Of a DNA stretch of 64,000 nt, positions 48,179 to 59,935 are shown piece after piece. The stretch lies in NCBI RefSeq assembly GCF_964275005.1, contig NC_092706.1, positions 29,688,781-29,752,780 on the forward strand, given 5' to 3'. The DNA comes from Diadema setosum (Eukaryota; Echinodermata; Echinoidea; Diadematoida; Diadematidae). The position numbers were made by a program, and so were the translations under genes. The notes under the pieces were generated by a model that had not been told where the DNA came from, made no database searches, and saw only the letters and a list, made by a program, of their open reading frames with translations. Positions within the stretch are counted from its first letter, which is position 1, and every line of letters starts with the position of its first letter.

Positions 48179-48890
48179 TATTTGAATTGGTTTATCATTT
48201 ATTTGAAAAGTCATAAAATGCATGATCCCAATTCTCATAATCATTCAATATTTGACGCGTGATATAACATTGAATTATTGATTATAATACATTTATAGGT
48301 CTATCATGACTTCATATCATACAATATATCATATCTCGTATATACTCTATTTATTTGTCATGTGAGGTGTCTGATATTTTTTTTTTCATCTTTAACAATC
48401 TACCCGTCCCTTCTCTCCCCTTCTTTCTCTCTCACTCTAATTATTTTGGTAAATTCCTTTTAAACTTACCTTTTTAAATGTAAATACTATTTTTTCGCTA
48501 TATATATATAGACATTGTTTATGTTTTTGATATACATGGATTAGAGATTATTATCAGTAGATTCATTACGTCACAAACTTTTCATTTAATCAGATATTTT
48601 TTCCTTTCTTTAGTACTACAGTTATTGATAATTGGTAATCGTAACACATTACTGAACAGTAATAAGCTAAGAAATGATTATAATTTATAACTACATAAAC
48701 TGTAAGGGGCCAGACTTGACTAGCATTCATGCTATTTTCTGGTTCCTATTATCCTCGCTTTTTTATGTAACTGATACGACTGTATGTCACAGCCGGTGAA
48801 AGCGTGTGATTGCTTGTTGGTCCAGTTTGACTCCTTGAATACAGTACTCACACAAAGTAAGCACAAAACACCATAATTCCGGAAATTATA
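48179..48890. other. No recognisable gene
   Basis: A+T-rich DNA with pyrimidine tracts at 48375-48440; nothing called. Confidence 0.4.
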
Positions 48891-49510
48891 AGCTTTATTT
48901 CCGGTCTTTCAATTTAGATACAAATAAGGTGGTGGTACAAGAAACAAAACAACACACAGACACGTCACGTACGCCCATGCACACAGTTCAGTCAATGCTT
49001 ATCATGACACCTCAAATCTCACTCTAACGACGTAATGCTTGAACGCCGGCTTCATATCAATCTCCTAACTACTCATAGCATAGAGAAAACTTAACAAATG
49101 CTTCGCAATATGGCCATGAATATTGCCTAAACTTTACTCCGGTTACTGATATGGTTTTGTATAAGCTTCTTTGATTAAACTCAACACTTGCGATAACTCG
49201 TCAGTTTCCTTTGCGCACAGTTTACAATTGGGGTTTGATTATTAGCAGTCCAAAGTGTTTCTTTCGGGATAAACAAAACCTGATATTGTCATGCTGAAGT
49301 TGTCTCCGTGATCGTCGAAGTCGAACGCGACAACAGTTCGCTGCGAATACAGAGTCCTCGTCGAGGGGATGGTTCCAACTGGACGTGTAGTACACGGCGC
49401 TTTCCTTCCTTGTCCGAAGTGGCCCGAACACATTGTCACGAGCTGGGGTTATCTTTGCACGGCGTGCACGTGTTGTCTACATACACCCGAATGACCCAAT
49501 TTAACGCCAT
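48891..49510 (-). other. Possible 3'-terminal exon with poly(A) signal, unidentified
   Basis: Between 49220 and 49510 the base composition is richer in G+C than its surroundings and several frames stay open on both strands. One is a minus frame at 49439-49242 (..TVVAFDFDDHGDNF..). Minus-strand AATAAA lies at about 48898-48893. All three minus frames have stops upstream of 49440, so if it is an exon the acceptor is at the CCCCAG near 49442. No domain was recognised and even the strand is uncertain. Confidence 0.25.
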
Positions 49511-50059
49511 CTACAGAGTACAGTAACGAAATCACCACAACATAAAAACTACTTTACTCTCTTACCATTTTATATCAGTAAACACCTATCCACACGGATT
49601 TAACACCGCAGCTATCACTTCGGTGCCTACAGAAAAGAGTTAAACATTTTCTCATGTCTATAGTCTACATTGTATGAACACAATCATTTTGAGGTTGGGC
49701 ATTTATCTTGCTTCATAATGCTCTCTTCTGTATATATCAAATATCAACATAAAAGCACTTCAGCACTCTGCTTGAAAGTAATCATTACGCCAGTAACCAC
49801 CATGTATAATCTATTATCCTCTTACACATGCAACTGCCAACGGTGTTATTAAACGGGGGGGGGGGGAATAACTTCTCTGCATTACACATTATCATAGACG
49901 GTATATAATTCAACCTGCTTTCAACTAGCTTGCTCTATACCAGAGACTACAAAAAGCTGTGCACATAATATAACACGTGGTCGGTTTACCAAAACCACTT
50001 TTCCTCTGTATAATACAACTTCAAATAATAACTGATATTTGGAAAAAGGGGATATCGTA

Positions 50060-50470
50060 ATAAAACTATTAACTTACAGTTTGGTGGCTAAAACCTGCCG
50101 GTATCTGACCTCATATCGTCTGTTCAAGCCTTTTCCAGCAGACCCTGCAGTCTAACTGCTGCCCCTGCAACTGCTGCATAGCTACTGAGGTTGCTTCTAT
50201 GAAGCCAGTATGACATGTGGTTGTATTGCCCCTATGTATTAAATCAACAAGCATTGTTCTGTGCAAACACTTGTAGCTTCCCCAGCACAGTGCTGCTCCA
50301 CACTGGCAGCCAGACACTGTATGATTTCAGCAATGTATTGTTGCTAGGCCAGATTTCTATACACAGGATTGTTCTGTCCAGGTGTTCATAACTCCCTTTT
50401 GTCTGTCGGTAGTAGCCCAGATTCTTGAGTAGGGCGTAACAATAGCAATAGGAAAATCAGGGGAGAAATG
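50060..50470. other. CAG/CTG-rich unique segment
   Basis: Contrasts with the A+T-rich surroundings and contains many CTGC/GCAG words (CAGACCCTGCAGTC, CAACTGCTGC). A 68-codon minus frame (50317-50111) is Cys-rich but has no known motif. It could be an untranslated exon or an unknown repeat. Confidence 0.25.
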
Positions 50471-51475
50471 ACTTGTAACGCTATAAACATGTACAATGAT
50501 TGTTATTGTATTGGATAACAAAAAATCATTCATTCACTCATTCAAACTTATACAAAGAATTAAAGTTAAGATTAATTGGAATCCCATTTTCTTTGCTCAC
50601 TTTTCCACTAAAGAATTAAAATGTTAGGTATGATTTCTAATTTCTTTACTGTTTTCTACTTCTGTATAATAGTACACGTGATGCGATACGATATTGTATT
50701 CTGTGAAGCGAATTGTTCCATCCTTCCGGCTGTCTATTTGACTTTTGTCCTCAATATACCCACCCCCCCCCCCCATTTCTTAGCAATGAAACATGATTAT
50801 AATCATATCATAATTACATAATAATTGTGTACAGTGCGTCGTATTTTTTTTTAAAAGTTAACATTTTATGGTAAGCTTATCAGCTCTTTGTATCAGTACT
50901 AAGAAAATTGCCACTCAAACGGGGAAACGGGAAAAAGTAGGGTTGGAGGTGAATAAGCGAAAAAAAGGCAGATTCAGATTTCTTAACAGAATATCTCAAT
51001 AATATCGAGATATCGTTAATAAGACATCGCAAACCAGTGGAGCCTCTAGCTCTTGAATGTTCTTAATTAATAGACCTCGATAGCTTGAAGCAAATTATGA
51101 TGAATATATTCAACTTAACATAAATCGTATTCTTAAACATACATACAATGTTTAGTTTTAATACATGAACCACAAAATAAGGTACCGATAACCAGATATC
51201 ATCAGTTGCATGATAATTCACGTTGCTCACCATAATGCTACAATTACAAAATCTTATGCAAATCGACAAGGAAAAGAATGATCTCAGCTGCAATGTCTTA
51301 AACAAGCACACATGACTATTATGTTACCTTCTGAACAAAATCAAGATCTAGGAGACAATAATATTATTTGCATTGATCGTTCCTTTCCCAAGCACTACAT
51401 TTATGGTAGAAAAGCTGTATCTCGAAATATATTCCAATGATTACACTCACACGTTTCAGTCTATCGACCACTTAC

Positions 51476-51541
51476 CTTGCTAACTCCTTCACAAGTCGTG
51501 TCAAGCGAAGAACATGTTTGGCTTTGCGAAAAAGTATATAG
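51476..51541 (-). promoter_or_regulatory. Candidate minus-strand TATA promoter with short noncoding exon
   Basis: On the minus strand CTATATAC (about 51541-51534) is followed about 60 bp later by CAAG|GTAAGTGG (donor at 51475). The TATA, short exon and donor layout matches the first GPCR promoter. It could drive the lectin gene, which needs an untranslated first exon upstream of 46843, or the uncertain exon near 49.4 kb. Confidence 0.3.
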
Positions 51542-52589
51542 CTGCAAGCCTTCTCAGTACACCAAAGACTCTTTGAATGAAATTTCCGAATTAAAATAGA
51601 GCGACTGCAAATTTTGGATTTGCTTCTACATCTCGGAGGTTGGCTGAGGAAAATTCATTGATATGAGTTTAGTCAAAGTTTCACCTGTTCGAGCAAATAA
51701 ACACCACTCCATTAGGAACAGAATGTCAGAAATGTCACTCAGAAGTGATAAATATGATTATCAATGATTTTGTCCATTTCAGGAGCAGTTGCTAGGATTC
51801 TCGGTGAATTCCAGCCCGGAAGCAAACACTCAACTTCTTTGTTACTGTTTTTTTTTTAGTCTGGTATCGCCTTCGTTACTGCTATAATACAGCGATTCTC
51901 CACTCGAAACACACTTTTAGGTCGTTGTAAAGCAACTCGCCATTTGGAGCGTAATGGAGCACCGACTGGATGCGTGAACATATTATATCACCCAGATACG
52001 TATAGCAGTAATCAATTGTGGCGGTACGCCAGCGTATATTTGATTTGTCGACAAATTGCTATTTGTCGAAGCTGTAGCCTTAAATGCAACGCTGTCGGTG
52101 GCAGTCTGGGAAGGTATGAAAGAAATAAATCGTATGGAGACCGACATCGAAACAAACGTTCTTTTCGGCATGCCTGAAAATTCTGAAAAGGTTGTGGGAC
52201 ACTAATTGGAGACCCAACGTAAGATCACTGAACTGATTGATATAATGTTAGACCATGTTTGAACAATGCTTATGCTAAGTGATTAAAATGGAGGAAACGA
52301 GAGCAAACCGTAATTACAAAATGCGGTAATTGAAAAAAACAATCAAGGTAATGACGATAATTACGTTGACAAAACTCATGTGCGTTTTGTTTTGTTTTGT
52401 TTTGCTTTGTTTTTTTTTAAAGGGGGTGTAACAAGATAGAGAAGAAAAATAATGACAAGAGTAGACACACAGTTCCAGACTTTTTCACGTTAATATATGA
52501 ACATAGATTGATTTCACAGTCCTTTATGATGTACTCTATGTACGTGCGAAAATTTTATCTCGTTACATTTCTTATTCCCATGGGGGAAG

Positions 52590-53020
52590 AAGGAAACATA
52601 CACACACACAACTATACACACACTCATGTATACATATATATATAAATATATATATGTATATATATACATATATATACATACATAACATACATCTCGCAGA
52701 TATACGAGGGGAGGTAATGAGTATATAATCGTCAAACTTGAAAAGACTGTTTATAATTATGTAAAATGTACGTATGATTTTACGTAGGGTGCATGAAATG
52801 AAATAAAAAAGTATATCTATCTTTATATACATATATGTATATACTGTATATATATATATACAAACATTCATATATTCATATTCGTGTGTGTATATAACAT
52901 ATATTTATACATAAGTATAATTGTTTATAGAATAAACATATGCATGTACATGTATACTGCATATATTTATATAGATATATATATGTATATATATATGTGT
53001 GTGTGTCTGTCTGTCTGTCT
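52590..53020. repeat. (CA)n, (TATG)n and (CTGT)n microsatellites
   Basis: Mixed dinucleotide and tetranucleotide tracts. The Tyr/Ile-rich frames over it are artefacts. Confidence 0.85.
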
Positions 53021-53736
53021 GTAAGTGTGCGTGTGTCTCAGAGAGATTAGTAAAATTAAAACTTTTGGTGACAGTCAAACAAAATTTACGTTGTGTTAAC
53101 GCTCTCAGGAACATACATGTATATCTCACGCAGAGTAATTATCAGTATATAATAGCAACGTTAACCATGGTGACAATAATCAAATCTTCTAGACGATCTG
53201 CGCCATTCCTCGGGCGACATATTAAACAATCAGCGGCAAAGAATCACTCATGGACATTAGCATTTCGCTCAGGCCTGCGGCAGAATGATACAGCCATTTC
53301 CGTTTATTCAATATTTGCATAATCAATGTGTCAATCATATAATTAATGTCAACATTGCAATGGGTAACCAAAAAGAGGTAATTAGACAGTCGTGAGGCCA
53401 GGAATGGCGGGAAACGTATTCCCCTCTTCAGACGATATAACAGAGTCGCTGGTTATGAAATGCGAAGCACAGGGAGAGTCAAATGTGAACGGCAGACGGG
53501 TGGATGTTAGCCTGATATATACACAGCGGTTTGCATAAAATACCGCAAGTAGCTACGCAAGCGAAGAGAAAATCGTAATATGGGAAATCATGGTAAAGGG
53601 ACTAATGATAAGCTAAATTACGACCAATTTTTGCTTCAGATTTTCATACTGTTTAGAACTCGAAGGTAACTATACCAGCATTGTATATGACAAACTGTAT
53701 TATATGACAAAATGTATTTTAAAAGAGAAATGCAAG

Positions 53737-54060
53737 TTAAAGGACAAGTTCACCTTCATAAACATAAAGATTGAGAAAATGCAGCAATATTAGTAGAACA
53801 CATCAGTGAAAGTTTGAGGAAAATTGGACAATCGATGCAAAAGTTATGAATGTTTAAAATTTTTGTGTTGGAACTGCTGGACGAGGAGACTACTACAGCT
53901 TGTGATGTCATACGAGTACAACAGTAAAGAAAATGTAAAGAAAATTCAACATATTTTCATTTTTTCTCATAACAAAAGAGCATTTGACTTGCCTCTTTCT
54001 AAAGGTAGGGGGAATAATATTACCCATGACATATGTCGGTAACGAGTCAAGGGAATGTGT
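53737..54060 (+). mobile_element. TTAAAGGAC-type MITE, 3' end unclear
   Basis: TTAAAGGACAAGTTCACC start. The body has ATTGGACAATCGATGC, GTTGGAACTGCTGGACGAG and GATGTCATACGAGTACAACA. I remember this sequence type from sea urchin introns, which is the main support for an echinoderm origin. No matching right terminus was found. Confidence 0.55.
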
Positions 54061-54335
54061 ATGTTATGCTGTTGGTGCCCAGCGGGAATGCGATGATTTC
54101 TGAATCATTTCCGCTGTAATCCTATACAATGTATGATCGTTGCGTCCGAAGGGATTAAAAAAAAAATCGTTCTTTATTTTCTTCCAAAAATCTTTTCCCG
54201 TTTTGTACACCCGTTCTTGAAAAATATGCGACAAGGTTGAATTTGGAATGTTGTGATCATTTTGCGCAAATCTGTACCTCATATAATAGACCATTCTGAA
54301 AGAAAGAAATTCTTCATTGTGAAATGCAGTTTTAA

Positions 54336-55000
54336 ATGATAATGAACAAACGCAGATCTATTGAAACTGTTAAATGCGTTTGTTTCTTTTTCGGAACACC
54401 AACTCAATTAAGTAGATGAACATGCTCTATTCAACTATTTTTACGCTACTGTCACTCGGCGGGATTGCGATGATTTCATTAATTATTTCGGTGTTTTAAT
54501 CATACACACTCATATCTATGTAATCATTTGTTATTCAACTATTTTTACGCTACTGTCACTCGGCGGGATTGCGATGATTTCATTAATTATTTCGGTTTTA
54601 ATCATGCACACTCATATCTATATAATTATTTGTTACATGATAATGAACAATCCCAGATCTATTCAAACTGTTAAATGTGTTTGTTTCTTTTTCCAAACAA
54701 GGACTCAAGTAGATTAACATGCGCTGTTCAACTATCAGTACGTGACTATTTTTACGCTACTGTCACTCGGCGGGATTGCGATTTCGGCTTTAATCATACA
54801 CACTCATATTTATATATCATTTGTTACATGATAATGAACAAACGCAGATCTATTCAAACTGTTAAATGCGTTTGTTTCTTTTTCTGAACACCAACTCAAT
54901 TAAGTAGATTAACATGCGATATTCAACTATTTTTACGCTACTGTCGCCCGGCGGGATCGCTATGATTTCATTAATTATTTCGGCTTTAATCATTATACAT
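54336..55000. repeat. Complex minisatellite, about 190-bp unit
   Basis: ATGATAATGAACAA recurs at 54336, 54637 and 54828, and CTATTTTTACGCTACTGTC at about 54434, 54538, 54744 and 54926. The first unit contains an extra 104-bp internal duplication. Units are 85-95% alike by eye. Confidence 0.9.
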
Positions 55001-55295
55001 TCATAATAGTTACTTGCCAGCAAAACAACTGGAAGTCGGAACTAAAATGGAAAGGGTATAATGATGAGTTGCACACGCATTTCAATACTATTGTCCATTT
55101 TGGCCACGAGTGTCGCTACATGAAAAGTTTTTGAATGCGTTATATTTTTTTTTTCTCTCGTTGCGCTGTGGTCTGACCTATCACGCACGCGTATCTCGCG
55201 AAAAACAAAATCGAATGATTTTATTCAATAACTTAGTAGGAACATCGGAAGGTATTTCTGTGTCTTATCGCGTGGTTAAGAAGAAAACATGAACT

Positions 55296-55910
55296 ACTCT
55301 GCAAAACGGGAAAGAGACATGGACAGCGTGAATTTGGTTTTCAATGTTCCGTTTGTCGCGTGTTTGAAAGCGGCAAGTCAGGAAATGGAACCTCGCAAAA
55401 AAGAAAATGGAATGATTATGATATGTTATGTGGTTTAACATGGAAAGAACCGTGTAGGCCCTACTCGGTTATTCGTCACTTATAATGGATGGTAAAGAAG
55501 GATAACGGTGGGACTAAAACATGTTTGTTTCCGAGTCTTCATGCTTCAGATAGTACATGCAGATATCGAGACGGGACGGGCACTTGTGCAGTGCGTTGCT
55601 GCGTTCTACACTTTACGTAAAACGGAGATCGTAAAAGTGAAATCGCTTTTCAATGTATCGTTCGTGGCGTGATTGAAAGCGACAGGTCAAGAAATGGAAC
55701 CTCGTTATATCCGATCAAATTGCTTATGTTTTTCTTTATCATGATGCACCGAAAATGTCCTCGTCATAACCGGAATCTCGTTATAACCGAACTCGTTATA
55801 ACCGGTTCGTTCTGCCATAGGTTTACACTCAAAGGAAAACGGGACCGACGCGATCACCTCGTTAGTGCGGTTCACGTTATAACCGAACTCGTTATAACGG
55901 GGTTTCACTG
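55296..55910. mobile_element. Diverged duplication ending in a pogo/Tigger-type terminus
   Basis: Two related blocks (55320-55400 and 55640-55700) share TTTTCAATGT.TCGTT.G.CG and CA.GAAATGGAACCTCG. From 55757 onward repeated GTTATAACCGAACTC leads to the terminus CGTTATAACGGGGTTTCACTG, followed by TA at 55911. The left end is not defined. Confidence 0.5.
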
Positions 55911-55911
55911 T

Positions 55912-56217
55912 ACAATTCTACAGAGAAGTCCACAGTTTATTTGACGAAAATTGGTTGGTTGAGATAACCAGAAACAAGGAGGTCCTAATAAAAGGTGGAA
56001 CCCACTTTTTATTAGGACCAGTTTGTTTTTCCTTCTTTTTTCCTGGGGGGGGGGGGGGAATATCTCATCCATTTCAAAACCAGTTTTCATCAAATTAGCT
56101 TTGAATTTCTCTTAGAATTGTATGCTCTGTAATATTTCATAAGTAGTTTCTAATTATCTCGCAAAATATTAAAATCTGAATCCCCGATCTCAACCCAAAC
56201 TATACTATCCCATTTAA
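55912..56217. mobile_element. 5'-truncated family A MITE
   Basis: The family A interior (TTTATTTGACGAAAATTGG, central GGTGGAACCCAC) and right end (CTATACTATCCCATTTAA) are present. The left end is missing where it meets the preceding pogo-type terminus. A G-run lies at 56045-56057. Confidence 0.75.
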
Positions 56218-56251
56218 ATCGTAACCCAAGTAAGAATATTGTGAATTTCAT

Positions 56252-56271
56252 ATAATGATGATGATAATGAC

Positions 56272-56315
<44 letters not shown>

Positions 56316-56340
56316 TAATAATAATAATAATAACAATAAT
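56252..56340. repeat. (AAT)n microsatellite
   Basis: ATG/AAT triplet repeat of about 28 units. Confidence 0.95.
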
Positions 56341-56505
56341 GGATACTTGTATAGCGCATAGGTACACCTTTCAGAGCTCATGGAGCTTCAAAAATGAAAA
56401 GATAGATATATACATGTATATACACGTTCAAACACGACAACAGAGAAGAAAATGGCAAACAACAAACAAACGCGTACCAGATAAAGAATACAATTGTTCC
56501 GAACA

Positions 56506-56543
56506 TTATTTCGTTATTACATCATGATGTAATAACGAAATAA
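56506..56543. repeat. Perfect 38-bp palindrome
   Basis: The half-site TTATTTCGTTATTACATCA is followed directly by its exact complement, with no spacer. Related to no other repeat seen here. Confidence 0.95.
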
Positions 56544-58082
56544 CAATATCGGTTGCAACAAACATTCAAGTTTGAAGAGGTGATAATGTCACGAACTCAA
56601 AGCTTTCTCAGAGGTTTGTGTACAAAAAAAAATGAGAAAAACCACGTTAATTCAAACACTTAGAAATTACATCCTTCACCCCATGTCTTGCTATCAGTGA
56701 CATCATGGGTTACTCCAACAAAGAGAAACCATATTTCATTCGAAGGTAATAAGTTATGTTTTATTTCATGCTACCCAACCCCCCCCCCCCCCTTAATTCA
56801 GTGAAGATGTGTGTAATATTACAGGAGACTATACAAACAAATAAAAAAACAAATAAATCACTATCTCAAGTAATGTGCACATGAGATGCCCCAAAAATAT
56901 ATTTTCTTGTAAGAAGGTATGAAATTTTAAAGGAATATAAAGAAAGTATCAATGTCTGTTATTTTGTTTTATTGATAATCTACTCTGTTAACTAATAGTT
57001 AGAAAGTACAATAGTAAAACGAACCCTGAACGAAATTGTTTTTGATGAGGCAAACTAAAATGTGTCAAAACCGTTAAAAGAGGAACTTGCAGCCAATATG
57101 TGTTTTCCATAACAATTTCGTTACTTTTGCTTGACCTCCGTCAAGTTTGCTTACAGTCTATCCCTGCAAGATTTTATTCCTGGAGATGACGTCATTCCCT
57201 CATCAATTTAGATGCAGTTGTAACAAATATCACTACTAGTAGTTCGTAAGAACGTAATGATGAAGAGTGTGATAGCAAAGTGGGCTAAGTGATATTTTTA
57301 AACATTTGAAAGAAAGTCCATCATCAAATCAAGCAAAATAAAGCCTTTCCAGTAATACTTTGAATTCACTTCTAAAATACATGTAATAAGGAATATTCCA
57401 AACGTTCCTGATTAAAAATATTCCATAGTTTCTTTCTATTCTCTTTGTTTTTAGCCAGCTTTAATCGAAAATATCTCAACTTAACAAGAATGGAGTTAAC
57501 TCATTTTGCTATAAAACTCTTCATATGATCCTTTGAAATTCCACCCTCTGTTGATACGTGTCAAATTTCATCAAAAGTCAACTTGCTATGCACGAAAGTT
57601 GTCTCTAGCGAGTCCAGATTACCAAGCATAATACTGCGTAGAATAACATTTCCACAAGTCAAATTCTTTATCAGCTGAGCTCTAGATTATAATCTAAATC
57701 TGTTTATCCAATCATGTCAATCTTGTCAAATAAGGCAAGTGAAAAAAAAAATTGCACGCAAGTATGCAAATGTATCTGTCATTTACACTGACACTAGCGC
57801 ACTGATTAACCTAACCTAGCACACCAGAGTACAGAATAACGGAATAAGTGATTCGTAACATCTTAACTCAGATTTTGATAGTGCTGACTTCACACAAAGA
57901 GTCAGTTCTCGCACTCTACAGATGCGAACGTGCTCCGTAACCAAGTAACCAATCAAAATGCAGCGTCCAAATATTACAATCTAAACAAAGGATGACCATG
58001 ATGACAGGTGACACTACAGGTGTCACGTATTTTCTCGACGCCGTATATTGGCAAAGTGACATCATCAGAGCCTTCGTTCATT

Positions 58083-58123
<41 letters not shown>

Positions 58124-59935
58124 TTACGTGTGCAAGCAACGACGTCAAGATAGATCATATTATAAAGAATAATGATCACTTACAGTTTAAATAAATCTTA
58201 TAGGTTTCATAACATAATGCATTTTGATTCAGAATCGTATCGCTTGAATTGTGCAAGAAACGAAAAGTAATCACATGAATGTCATTTCATGTTTACTATA
58301 CTATAGTGACATTATGATACACACACTCACAACATCATTTGATCGCTTGATTCCGAATCTCTTCAATTTCTCGGCCTATCTTAAAATGACAAGGAATGTC
58401 ACACAGTTAACCATTCATATTATAACAATAACCCATTACTGTAAACATTTGATTTTTTATATCATGCAAATTATGAAAAGAATCTCATTTTCAGGGTTGC
58501 AAAAGGGACACACAAAGTGTAAAACTACGCCCAACTTCACGAGATAAATAGCAGCACTGATTATCATTATTATGTGTTATTATTTTTGTTGGACGTACCA
58601 GTAGTATCAGTGTCTGCGCTTACAAAGGCCCAATATATCTCACTTGATTTCTTTTTGCCTAAATTATAGAAATTAACTGCTTGCTATGAGCCACAAAAGG
58701 TTATAATTTCCCCATCGTAGAAGATTCTGCTCTGTTTCCGTGACTTTTGGTAGCCACGGGCAACTCTTGCAGCAGTGACCTTTTTTTTCAATACTTTATC
58801 TACATCATTGAACACTGTCAATTTTGGGACGCTGCACAAATATTATAATTAATTTCGGACAATATTGCAATTAATACTTTCCTTTAGAATTTTCAAATAT
58901 GTATTTAAATTATGTAATATAATTAAATAATTTAGATTATATAATTTAATAATATTAAATATGCATACAAACGTTGATACATACGCTTCCGGTTGATAAG
59001 AACACGTTTAGCTCCTGACCTTCCATGTACAATAAATTGATATTATTCTCTGTCACGGTAGTTATAATTACAATGCTCACATAAACAATCATGGGTCTCG
59101 CAGACATAGTACATTAGGCTCCTCCAAAGCATCACCATAGTCCATAGTATGTATACGAGGTGTTAAATTTCTCTTTATACTATAATATCATTTCCGCGTA
59201 ATGATTTGAAAAATTCGAGTATATACAATTCTATTATCTAGAGTATAAACAATGCAGTTCAGCCATTACATTTGTATAGCGCTCTTATAAACCTTTTGTG
59301 TTGTTTAACAAAGCTTTACACTATATTATCGTCTACAGCGCAACTGCTGTATACATACACTCCATGTCTATCTAATTTCTCTGCATCAATTCATACCCAA
59401 AAACAATGTCAAATTTCCGTACAGTTCACTTTGACTGCGTAATCATTTTTGTTTCTTTTTTTTTTTTGATAGCACGCCTCTTGAAATGACAAAAAAAAAA
59501 AATGCTACTACAAGCACCCTGTGGATTATCATCTGACTGAACTAACCTTTTGAAATCTTCGCAAATCTCAAGGAGACGGTATTTGGCAAGGGCAACCTGA
59601 GAAGCTGACCATAAACATCAACGGCTATATGTTGTGTTTCCGTTTACCAATAAAAGGTAAGATTGCTCGCAGTGAGTGATATTGTTATTATCATGAACAA
59701 TTTATGTGAATGACAGTTATAATACACATCGGAAATCATAAAGGGCTATAGCTTAGGAATGTAGACTTTCTCCTGATAAAGAGTTTTTTCCTAAAAGTTC
59801 ACCCTTCCCCTCTTGAGAAAGGTGATTTCAATAATGAATTTATCAAAAATCACCTGTGATCAGGCAAAAAAAAAAAAATTCTATGATCCGCTCCATCGAG
59901 GCTGACAACTTCACTTGAGTTACAGGCATATGAAA
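56544..59935. other. Intergenic, 3' of the CUB receptor gene
   Basis: Contains a C-run (56779-56792), a diverged relative of the nested MITE (about 57300-57545) and (GT)n at 58084-58122. No exon was recognised. The first few hundred bases below 59936 probably include the CUB gene 3' UTR; no AATAAA was pinned down. Confidence 0.4.
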
